Below are positions 1-5,436 of a DNA stretch of 6,306 bases, one piece after another. The translations under genes and the position numbers were made by a program. This stretch comes from Pusillimonas sp. UBA6240 (GTDB taxonomy: Bacteria > Pseudomonadota > Gammaproteobacteria > Burkholderiales > Burkholderiaceae_B). Where the stretch lies: the NCBI GenBank assembly GCA_002441445.1, contig DJWC01000134.1, positions 1 to 6,306 of the forward strand, in the 5' to 3' direction. Position 1 is the first letter of the stretch, and each line of letters opens with the position of its first letter. Under the pieces are notes generated by a model. It saw nothing but the letters and a program-made list of their open reading frames with translations. It did not search any database and was not told the origin of the DNA.

Positions 1-2807
1 ACGCCATAGGCCAGGCCCATGTCGCGGAAAGTCTCGTAGGTGATCTGCCATTCGCCGTCCCACTTCAAGGCGTAGTCGCGGTAGGCGTCGCCGGGCTGGC
101 GGATGAAATACTCCTGCAGCGTGCCGCCGCCAGGCGTCGCGATCCCGGCCAGTTCGCCGCGCATCTCGAACATTCCGTATAGCGGGCTGTCCAGCGCGCC
201 GGCCATGTCGGCCACGACGAAATTCACCGGCAGCAGATCCTTGTGGTAGATCGGCTGCTCGCTCAGTTGATCGCTCAGGGTGACGAGTTCCCGGATAGGC
301 ACCAGCTTCCCGTCCGCGCTGCGCACCGCAAGCTGCAACAGCGCGTCGAGGTCGCCGTGAAGCTCGGGAGGCAATTGCAGGACCGCGGCCGCCGGGTACT
401 TGGTTTCATCGTGCAGGTATGCCGTGGCTTCGCCGGCCAGGCCGGCCCGCAGCGTGGTGACGATGGCTTGCTGCGGAACGCCGAGCATGGAAGCCTTCTG
501 GCGGTCCACCAGCAGCATGGTCTTCGGCGCCGCCGCGACGCTGCTGTCGTCCACGTCCACTACGCCCGGTGCGCGCTCGAACACCGCGCGCACGGCCTTG
601 GCCACCTGCTGGCGGCCGGCCGCATCGGGGCCGTAGATCTCGGCCACGATGGGCGAGAGCACCGGCGGGCCGGGCGGCACTTCGACCACCTTGACGTTGG
701 CGCCGAAGCGGGCGCCTATCTTCTGCAGCGCGGGCCGCAGGCGCGTGGCGATGGCATGGCTCTGGTCCTTGCGTGCGGATTTGTCGACGAGGTTGACCTG
801 CAAATCGCCGACATTGCCGCCGGCGCGCAGGTAATACTGGCGCACCAGGCCATTGAAGTTGATCGGCGCCGCCGTGCCGGCGTAGGCCTGGTAATGGGTG
901 ACTTCGGGCACTGCCGCCAGATAGCCGCCCAGTTCATGCAGCACCGCGGCCGTCCGCTCGACCGGCGTGCCGGCGGGCATGTCGACGACCACCTGGAACT
1001 CCGACTTGTTGTCGAACGGCAGCATCTTCAGCAGCACCAGGCCGGTGGCCGGCAGCGCCACCGAGGCCGCGATCAGCAGCGCGACGCCCAGCCACAGCAA
1101 GCGGCGGTTGCGGCTTCCGCGCCGTTCGTCCAGCAGCGGACGGAAAACCCGCTGGAAGATGGGCGCGATGCGGGCGGCCACGCCGGCATGGGCCGCCTGC
1201 GGCCCGCCATCGCCGTTCTGCGCGGCCGGTGGCGCCGCTTTCATCCACAGCCGCGCCAGCCACGGCGTGACGACGAAGGCGATGGCCAGCGACAGCAGCA
1301 TGCCCATGCTGGCATTGATGGGGATGGGACTCATGTACGGCCCCATCAGGCCGGTGACGAAAGCCATCGGCAAGAGGGCGGCGATCACCGTCAGCGTCGC
1401 CAGGATCGTCGGCCCGCCCACTTCGTCCACGGCGCCGGGAATGATCGCGGCCAGCGGCTTGCCGGGATATAGCTGCTGGTGCCGATGGATGTTCTCGACG
1501 ACGACGATGGCATCGTCCACCAGGATGCCGATGGAGAAGATCAACGCGAACAGCGACACGCGATTGAGCGTGAAGCCCCAGGCCCACGATGCGAAAAGCG
1601 TCACCGTCAGCGTCAGGACCACGGCGCTGCCGACGATGGCCGCCTCGCGCCGGCCCAATGCGAAGAACACCAGCGCGACGACCGACGCGGTGGCGAACAG
1701 CAGCTTCTGCATCAGGGTCTGCGCCTTGTCGTTGGCCGAGGCGCCGTAGTTGCGCGTCTCGGCCACCTGGACGTCGCCCGGAATGACGGTGTTGCGCAGA
1801 TCATCCACGCGCTCCATGACGGCGTCGGCTACATCGATCGCGTTCTCGCCGGCCTTCTTCGTCACCGCGATCGTGACCGCCGGATATTCGGCGGACGCCG
1901 CGCCGTCCTTGCCGGCCACGCCATGCCAGACATAGCGGCTGGGCGGCGGAGGGCCGTCGCGGACCGCCGCCACGTCCCGCAGGAAAACGGGCCTGCCGCC
2001 GCGCACGCCGACCACCAGGTCGGCGACCTCGCCGGCATGGCGCAGGAAGGGACCCGATTCAATGGCCACCGAACGGTTGCCGGCGAGCAGTTCGCCGACC
2101 GGCAGGCCCAGATTGGCCGACAGCAGGGCTTGCCGGATGTCGGCCACCGTGACGCCGACGCTGTTCATGCGCACCGGGTCGATCTCCACCATTACCGCCC
2201 GGCCCGGCCCGCCGATGGCCGTGACTTCGCGCGTGCCGGGCACGCGCTTGAGGTCGGTCTCGATGCTGTGGGCGACGCGTTCCAGGTCGAAGGCGCCGAT
2301 CGCCGTGTTCTCGCTGAACAGCGTCAGCGTGACGATGGGCACGTCATCGATGCCCTTGGGCTTGACGATGGGATCCAGCACGCCCAGCCCTTTGGGCAGC
2401 CAGTCGGCGTTCGAATTCACCGTGTCATACAGCCTCACCAGCGCCTCGGTGCGCGTCACGCCCACTTCGAACTGGACGGTCAGCACCGCCAGGCCGGGCC
2501 GCGATACCGACATCACATGCTCGACATCCAGAATCTGGCTCAGCACCTGTTCGGCCGGCGCCGCCACCATTTGTTCGACGTCGCGCACGGCAGCCCCCGG
2601 GAAGGGGATCAACACGTTCGCCATCGTGACATTGATCTGGGGCTCTTCTTCGCGCGGCGTCACGGCCACGGCGAACAAGCCCAGCAGCAATGCCAGCAGC
2701 GCCAGCAGCGGGGTGATTTGCGCGAGCTGGAAGAAAGCCGCTATGCGGCCCGAAACGCCCATGGCGGCTCTGCCGGCGGTGGAGGGCGGCGTATCCATCA
2801 TCGCCAT
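1..2807 (-). CDS. RND efflux transporter permease (AcrB/HAE1-like), C-terminus cut off by window edge
   Basis: Inner-membrane proton-driven pump subunit of a tripartite efflux system, expected to work as a trimer with the adaptor encoded just upstream. I translated the minus strand from ATG 2807 and found an open frame to position 1, giving about 935 residues; family members have ~1,030-1,080, so roughly the last 100-150 (TM8 onward) are missing. Visible parts are a first membrane helix at about residues 25-45 followed by REEEPQI, a porter domain to ~360, TM2-TM6 at ~366-500, TM7 at ~570-590, and a second porter domain. The TM4 proton-relay pair is intact in SIGILVDDAIVVVENIHR (D431, D432; AcrB has D407/D408). 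I found no cysteine codon. The ATG lies one base after the adaptor stop (TGA-G-ATG), so the two genes are translationally coupled; in-frame ATGs at 2801 and 2798 are alternative starts. The family is clear, but the substrate cannot be deduced. Confidence 0.95.
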   Translation of the reverse strand, partial: MAMMDTPPSTAGRAAMGVSGRIAAFFQLAQITPLLALLALLLGLFAVAVTPREEEPQINVTMANVLIPFPGAAVRDVEQMVAAPAEQVLSQILDVEHVMSVSRPGLAVLTVQFEVGVTRTEALVRLYDTVNSNADWLPKGLGVLDPIVKPKGIDDVPIVTLTLFSENTAIGAFDLERVAHSIETDLKRVPGTREVTAIGGPGRAVMVEIDPVRMNSVGVTVADIRQALLSANLGLPVGELLAGNRSVAIESGPFLRHAGEVADLVVGVRGGRPVFLRDVAAVRDGPPPPSRYVWHGVAGKDGAASAEYPAVTIAVTKKAGENAIDVADAVMERVDDLRNTVIPGDVQVAETRNYGASANDKAQTLMQKLLFATASVVALVFFALGRREAAIVGSAVVLTLTVTLFASWAWGFTLNRVSLFALIFSIGILVDDAIVVVENIHRHQQLYPGKPLAAIIPGAVDEVGGPTILATLTVIAALLPMAFVTGLMGPYMSPIPINASMGMLLSLAIAFVVTPWLARLWMKAAPPAAQNGDGGPQAAHAGVAARIAPIFQRVFRPLLDERRGSRNRRLLWLGVALLIAASVALPATGLVLLKMLPFDNKSEFQVVVDMPAGTPVERTAAVLHELGGYLAAVPEVTHYQAYAGTAAPINFNGLVRQYYLRAGGNVGDLQVNLVDKSARKDQSHAIATRLRPALQKIGARFGANVKVVEVPPGPPVLSPIVAEIYGPDAAGRQQVAKAVRAVFERAPGVVDVDDSSVAAAPKTMLLVDRQKASMLGVPQQAIVTTLRAGLAGEATAYLHDETKYPAAAVLQLPPELHGDLDALLQLAVRSADGKLVPIRELVTLSDQLSEQPIYHKDLLPVNFVVADMAGALDSPLYGMFEMRGELAGIATPGGGTLQEYFIRQPGDAYRDYALKWDGEWQITYETFRDMGLAYG

Positions 2808-2808
2808 C

Positions 2809-3867
2809 TCAACGGACGCGCGCCGCGGCCTGCGGATTGGTCACCACCCGCTCGCCGATCGCCAGCCCGGACAGGATCTCGATGCGGTCGCCCATGGCGC
2901 GTCCCAGGCGGACCTGGCGCAGCACGGGCTTGTCTTGCGGATCGAGGACATACAGGCCGGTCAGCTCCGCGCGGCGCACGATGGCGTCTCGCGGCACGAT
3001 CAGCGGAGCGGCGCCGGACGCAAGGCCGCCGCGCGCGAGCGGCAGCCACAGCCGCGCGAACATGCCGGGTGCGACGCCATCGGTTTCCATGGGCAATTCC
3101 GCGCGCACCTGCACGGTATGCGTCGACGCGTCCGCAGTCGGTAAAACCTGGACTTTCACATGCCTTCGCCATGCGCCGGCCGCCGGCAGCCCGGGCAACT
3201 CGACGCGTGCATCGGGATCGGACGGCATCTGCGCAGCCACCGACTGCGGCACGGCCGCGGTGACACGGAGCATCGCCGGGTCGTACAGCGTCAGCAGAGG
3301 TCGGCCAGGCATGGCCATGTCGCCCAGGGATACCGGCACTTCGGAGACCACGCCCGCAAACGGCGCGCGCACGAGGTGGTAGCCGCTATGCGTGCGCGAT
3401 GCGCCGGCCTGCGCCAGTAACGCGTTTGCCTGCGCCCGCGCCGACTTGTAGGCGGATTCGGCGCGCTCCATGGCCGCCTGGCTGATGTAATCCTTCTGGA
3501 ATAGCTGCTGCTGGCGCTTGAGGTCTTTAGCGGCCAATTCCAGCGCGGCCCGCGCCGCCTGCACTTGGGCGTCGCTTGCGCTGGCGCTCTGTTCGGCCGC
3601 CCGGGCGTCGAGGCGCAGCAGAGTCTGGCCCGCCTGCACGCGCTCGCCGGCCTTGACGTCCAGCTCGACGATGGCTCCCGACACTTGAGCCGCGACTGTC
3701 GTCTGGCGCACAGCTTCCACGACGCCGTCGAAGGCCAAGGCCGCCGTGCCCGCCGCGGCCTCGGCCGTGGCGATCTCCAGGGGCTGGGGCGCCGTCTGCG
3801 CGGGCGCGTTCGGGAACGCGATCCAGGCGATCAGCGCGAATGAGAATAGGGAGCGGGCGTGGCGCAT
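2809..3867 (-). CDS. RND efflux periplasmic adaptor subunit (HlyD/MFP family)
   Basis: Membrane-fusion protein that links the RND pump to an outer-membrane channel across the periplasm. From ATG 3867 it has 352 residues. Residues 1-23 form a signal peptide (RHAR, a hydrophobic stretch, then NAPA before Q24) with no lipobox cysteine, so it is probably not a lipoprotein. The first half of the barrel-sandwich (lipoyl) domain is at ~55-88 (VSGAIVELDVKAGERVQAG), a coiled-coil hairpin at ~90-155, the second lipoyl half at ~163-196 (VRAPFAGVVSEV), a beta-barrel at ~198-277 and a membrane-proximal domain at ~285-350. An in-frame ATG at 3912 would add 15 residues, including the only cysteine. I prefer 3867 because it gives a normal signal peptide at the N-terminus, but neither start has a strong Shine-Dalgarno. 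It is operonic with the pump, with one base between them. Probable control is by the operator array 85-170 bases upstream. Confidence 0.93.
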   Translation of the reverse strand: MRHARSLFSFALIAWIAFPNAPAQTAPQPLEIATAEAAAGTAALAFDGVVEAVRQTTVAAQVSGAIVELDVKAGERVQAGQTLLRLDARAAEQSASASDAQVQAARAALELAAKDLKRQQQLFQKDYISQAAMERAESAYKSARAQANALLAQAGASRTHSGYHLVRAPFAGVVSEVPVSLGDMAMPGRPLLTLYDPAMLRVTAAVPQSVAAQMPSDPDARVELPGLPAAGAWRRHVKVQVLPTADASTHTVQVRAELPMETDGVAPGMFARLWLPLARGGLASGAAPLIVPRDAIVRRAELTGLYVLDPQDKPVLRQVRLGRAMGDRIEILSGLAIGERVVTNPQAAARVR

Positions 3868-3999
3868 GGGCGACGCTTTCGGGCAAGAAGTCCTGGTCGG
3901 CTGCAGTTTCATGCTGAAGTCTTGTAGGCAATGGCGGCCATTTCATGAATATCCATAGCCTATGGGCCATTAATCTATAGCTCATTAGCCTATAGCCAT

Positions 4000-4021
4000 T
4001 AATTTAGAAAATACTAATTTA
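4000..4021. promoter_or_regulatory. Second operator-like site, overlapping the perfect palindrome
   Basis: This 22-base stretch matches the palindrome at 4015-4036 at 19 of 22 positions (it begins TAATTTAGAA and has CTAA at the equivalent place) and is offset from it by 15 bases, so the two share seven bases. Tandem overlapping sites would favour side-by-side dimers. Assignment to the ArsR-family protein encoded at 4550-4861 is inferred from sequence similarity to the site in front of that gene. Confidence 0.5.
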
Positions 4022-4036
4022 GAATATTCTAAATTA
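4015..4036. promoter_or_regulatory. Perfect 22-bp palindromic operator, probably for the ArsR/BigR-type repressor
   Basis: The two arms are TAATTTAGAAT and ATTCTAAATTA, perfectly inverted with no spacer. ArsR-family dimers typically bind AT-rich inverted repeats of this size that overlap promoters. On the minus strand a perfect TATAAT (4038-4033) overlaps its promoter-distal end, so a bound dimer would occlude RNA polymerase on the efflux genes. A related site (17 of 22 identical) lies in front of the repressor gene itself. Confidence 0.65.
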
Positions 4037-4061
4037 TATAGGCTATTCGGTAAACAGCTTG
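4033..4061 (-). promoter_or_regulatory. Candidate promoter of the adaptor-pump operon
   Basis: The minus strand carries TATAAT at 4038-4033, identical to the sigma-70 -10 consensus. The -35 region is poor: CAAGCT at 4061-4056 would be 17 bases away. A start of transcription near 4026 would leave a 5' leader of ~115-160 bases. Other TA-rich hexamers in the repeat array could serve instead, so only the general location is supported. Confidence 0.4.
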
Positions 4062-4137
4062 CCATTGAAGATGCGCGCGGTTTGCGCTCAGGGCATGACG
4101 ATCCGCCGCATGCGCCTCGTTGCCGCAAGCGCCGGCG

Positions 4138-4156
4138 GCCGGCATCCCATGCCGGC
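4138..4156. repeat. GC-rich hairpin after the DUF2892 gene
   Basis: Perfect inverted repeat with arms GCCGGCAT and ATGCCGGC around a three-base loop, 64 bases past the DUF2892 stop. It could slow or end transcription of the repressor-DUF2892 unit before the efflux promoter, or protect the 3' end of that RNA. No T-run follows on either strand, so it is not a standard intrinsic terminator. The rest of 4037-4219 shows no gene or other clear signal. Confidence 0.4.
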
Positions 4157-4219
4157 TGCAAGCCAACCTGCCACCCGCTCAGTCCGCCGGACCCCGACGA
4201 ACCAAAGCATCCCGCAGCC

Positions 4220-4420
4220 TTATTGCTTCCTGGCCCTCAGAGGGCAAGTGTTGAGGCCCAGCAAACCGTAAAGAGGGCAAAGGCCCATGATGCCGGTGAG
4301 CAAGGGTATGACCCCCAGCCAACCCCACCATCCCACGGTTCCTGTGGCGGCCAGAATGATCAGGACGACGCCGACCACGATGCGCAGGCTTCTGTCGATA
4401 CCACCAACGTTGGCTTTCAT
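4220..4420 (-). CDS. Small DUF2892 (YgaP-type) inner-membrane protein
   Basis: 66-residue protein starting MKANVGGIDR, the characteristic opening of stand-alone DUF2892 proteins. Two membrane helices are expected at about residues 12-29 and 33-56. The second ends in the family's cysteine-proline signature, GLCPLYGLLGLNTCPL (C48-P, C59-P), followed by a basic tail. In E. coli the same domain anchors the rhodanese YgaP, encoded next to the ArsR-family regulator YgaV; here the domain stands alone without a rhodanese. I chose ATG 4420 because of the family N-terminus and the AAGGGAG Shine-Dalgarno seven bases upstream; an in-frame ATG at 4477 would add 19 residues unlike the family. It lies 129 bases after the repressor gene on the same strand and is probably co-transcribed. 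Its role in sulfur handling is inferred; DUF2892 has no settled biochemical function. Confidence 0.88.
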   Translation of the reverse strand: MKANVGGIDRSLRIVVGVVLIILAATGTVGWWGWLGVIPLLTGIMGLCPLYGLLGLNTCPLRARKQ

Positions 4421-4427
4421 ATCCAAG

Positions 4428-4434
4428 CTCCCTT
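4428..4434 (-). promoter_or_regulatory. Ribosome binding site deciding the DUF2892 start
   Basis: The minus strand reads AAGGGAG seven bases before ATG 4420. This supports the short 66-residue form over the upstream in-frame ATG at 4477. A seven-base T-run on the minus strand at 4448-4442 lies just upstream, but no strong stem precedes it directly. Confidence 0.7.
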
Positions 4435-4549
4435 CTTCATCAAAAAAACTTCCAACATCGCCTTCATGAGGCATCACATCGATCGACCCACCTGCGGCGA
4501 GGCGCAGCGGCCATGCAGCATCGCGGCCGGATGTGGCGTTGGCCGGCTG

Positions 4550-4861
4550 TCAAGGGCAATAAATCGCCTTGAGCGTCCCGATCAGCTTTTCCACGTCAGG
4601 GTTGTCGACGCGATAGTGCAAGGTCTGTGATTCACGGCGAAACGTCACCAGCCCTTCCTCGCGCATCTTCGCCAGATGCTGCGACAAGGCCGATTGGCTC
4701 AGCGGAATATGCTCCAGCATCGCCCCGACGGTCAGCTCCCCGTGTTCGATCAACAGGCACAACACCAGCATCCGATGTTCATTGCCAATCGCCCGCAGCA
4801 GCGCCGCCGCCTTGGCGGCGCCTTCCTGGATGAATAGCTGATCATTTTTGCTCAACGCCAT
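4550..4861 (-). CDS. ArsR-family repressor of the BigR/SqrR/YgaV persulfide-sensing type
   Basis: 103-residue winged-helix DNA-binding repressor. Its helix-turn-helix spans ~43-72, with recognition helix SQSALSQHLAKMREEGLV, and a beta-wing follows at ~72-85. It has only two cysteines, C35 (five residues after R30) and C102 in the ending LKAIYCP. In BigR and SqrR the equivalent pair (C42/C108 and C41/C107) forms a disulfide or polysulfide bridge with reactive sulfur and releases DNA; spacing here is 67 residues instead of 66. The N-terminal AAKAAALLRAIGNEHR and the C-terminal YCP also resemble E. coli YgaV. The CxC metal site of ArsR/CadC/SmtB proteins is absent, arguing against arsenic or cadmium sensing. 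The start is supported by CGAGGA five bases upstream. Probable targets are its own promoter (site at 4886-4907) and the efflux operon. Family membership is firm; the sensed signal is inferred from the cysteines. Confidence 0.9.
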   Translation of the reverse strand: MALSKNDQLFIQEGAAKAAALLRAIGNEHRMLVLCLLIEHGELTVGAMLEHIPLSQSALSQHLAKMREEGLVTFRRESQTLHYRVDNPDVEKLIGTLKAIYCP

Positions 4862-4885
4862 GTAGGTCCTCGAATTCGGTTCAAC

Positions 4886-4907
4886 TAATTTAGCATACCC
4901 TAATATA
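4886..4907. promoter_or_regulatory. Operator-like site and promoter region of the repressor gene
   Basis: This 22-base AT-rich stretch shares TAATTTAG, the central ATA and CTAA with the palindrome at 4015-4036 (17 of 22 positions, no gaps), but its right arm is imperfect. It lies 25 bases upstream of the repressor ATG and covers plausible minus-strand -10 hexamers (TATATT at 4907-4902, TATGCT at 4897-4892). No good -35 is seen at the right distance. This fits negative autoregulation. Confidence 0.6.
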
Positions 4908-4964
4908 AAACGGCCGCCGAAAACGGCTCATTTTGCAAGTGCGACACACACATTCGCAGGGCCG

Positions 4965-4978
4965 TTGATTCAGGTCAA
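4965..4978. promoter_or_regulatory. FNR/ANR-like box
   Basis: TTGATTCAGGTCAA fits the FNR-family pattern TTGAT-N4-ATCAA with one base different in the right half. It is centred ~110 bases upstream of the repressor ATG. Activation from the usual -41.5 position would need a -10 near 4940 on the minus strand or near 5003 on the plus strand, and I see no good hexamer at either, so its target is unclear. Confidence 0.4.
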
Positions 4979-5319
4979 TATCCAGGCGAGCCGACGCCCT
5001 CCGATGAGCCCGATGGAGAGCATGGTGACGTGTTTTCCAGCCATATATGTGGCCGTGCATCCACACTATCCGATCTTGGATTCTATCTGTGCATCTGTTC
5101 GGGTAAAGAACGGATGGGAATGCGGGAGGACCGGACGGCACCGCGGGAGCGTGATGCAAGCCGCGGCGCGATGGCGGGCGCCGCCTGAGCCACGGCGGGG
5201 GCCTCGGGCATCCGATCCTGAACGATTCCGTCTCGTGTTCGCCATGGAAGCGCACGCAAAGATCAGCGCCGCGATGCTTGGGTCACTGCGGGAGGGATTT
5301 GAGCTATTGCAGGACGGAA

Positions 5320-5366
5320 GATAGCGGAGTCATATATTCGCAGTATTTATATTCACCGCCGCTATC
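5320..5366. repeat. Inverted repeat with AT-rich centre
   Basis: GATAGCGG (5320-5327) and CCGCTATC (5359-5366) are exact inverse copies around a 31-base AT-rich centre that contains ATATTC twice. It lies downstream of the solute-receptor gene and its hairpin. It could be a distal RNA stem or a regulator site; nothing in the sequence chooses between these. Confidence 0.4.
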
Positions 5367-5380
5367 ATCCCTTCCCGCGC

Positions 5381-5436
5381 TTGAAGCGCCTGGCGGCCTA
5401 TCGCTCGCAGCGATAGGCTGGGCGGCAAGGCTTCAA
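5381..5436 (-). terminator. Nested hairpin at the 3' end of the solute-receptor gene
   Basis: An inner stem GCCTATCGCT / AGCGATAGGC (5396-5405 and 5409-5418, three-base loop) is enclosed by an outer repeat TTGAAGC / GCTTCAA (5381-5387 and 5430-5436) that overlaps the TGA stop at 5435-5433. The position right at the end of the gene suggests a transcription-ending or RNA-protecting structure. It lacks a T-run on the minus strand, so classical intrinsic termination is not assured. Confidence 0.5.

Larger units (their letters stand above)
3953..4041. repeat. AT-rich array of six degenerate ~15-bp direct repeats
   Basis: Six units can be laid end to end at 3953-3967, 3968-3982, 3983-3996, 3997-4011, 4012-4026 and 4027-4041. 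Central units follow CATTAAT followed by CTATAG or TTTAGAA; the outer units are the most degenerate. TAGCCTAT occurs at 3956 and again at 3986, 30 bases apart, and its inverse ATAGGCTA is at 4038-4045. CCATAG-C-CTATGG (3953-3965) is itself an odd-centred palindrome. The array is sharply AT-rich against GC-rich surroundings and sits between the DUF2892 gene and the efflux pair. It is most likely a multi-site repressor-binding region. The units right of ~3997 merge into the clear operator copies, while the left units may be weaker or decayed sites. Confidence 0.6.
4862..5432. other. Intergenic region without a convincing gene
   Basis: About 570 bases separate the solute receptor from the repressor gene. 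Open frames exist on both strands (for example 4965-5324 plus and 5255-4890 minus), but their translations are rich in Arg/Pro/His/Cys, show no domain or signal peptide I recognise and have no good ribosome site. The stretch holds the repressor promoter, the FNR-like box and the inverted repeat listed separately. From ~5000 to ~5310 I see nothing definable; this part may be a gene remnant. Confidence 0.55.

Noticed and set aside
243..3263. Long plus-strand open frames (243-1472, 967-1749, 1479-3263, 2062-3144) opposite the pump and adaptor
   Set aside because: They are mirror images of the minus-strand genes in GC-rich DNA: Arg/His/Gln/Ala-rich translations with no recognisable domain, whereas the minus strand encodes clear RND proteins throughout.
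3527..3985. Minus-strand frame of 152 codons across the adaptor start
   Set aside because: It overlaps the adaptor coding region in another frame and its Arg/Gly-rich translation looks like a shadow; its first part runs through the repeat array.
3953..4041. Replication-origin iterons or a CRISPR array
   Set aside because: Units are short (~15 bp), degenerate and contiguous without unique spacers, no replication or Cas gene is present, and the block coincides with a promoter and operator.
4442..4477. Intrinsic terminator between the repressor and DUF2892 genes (seven T on the minus strand)
   Set aside because: The only nearby stem is four base pairs (GCCT/AGGC) and is separated from the T-run by about ten bases, too weak for termination.
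4550..4861. Arsenic- or cadmium-responsive ArsR/CadC regulator
   Set aside because: The CxC metal-binding motif in the recognition-helix region is missing; the only cysteines are C35 and C102, the sulfur-switch arrangement. No arsenic-resistance gene is nearby.
4908..4925. Small GCCG-TTTT-CGGC hairpin on the minus strand before the repressor promoter
   Set aside because: A four-pair stem is short and may arise by chance in GC-rich DNA; no gene directly upstream needs a terminator there.
4890..5255. Minus-strand frame of 121 codons upstream of the repressor
   Set aside because: No ribosome site, no known motif, very Arg/Pro/Cys-rich, and it runs through the repressor's own operator and promoter region.
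4965..5324. Plus-strand frame of 119 codons in the same gap
   Set aside because: No ribosome site or domain; its opening ATG codon overlaps the edge of the FNR-like box. A real small protein cannot be fully excluded, but nothing supports one.
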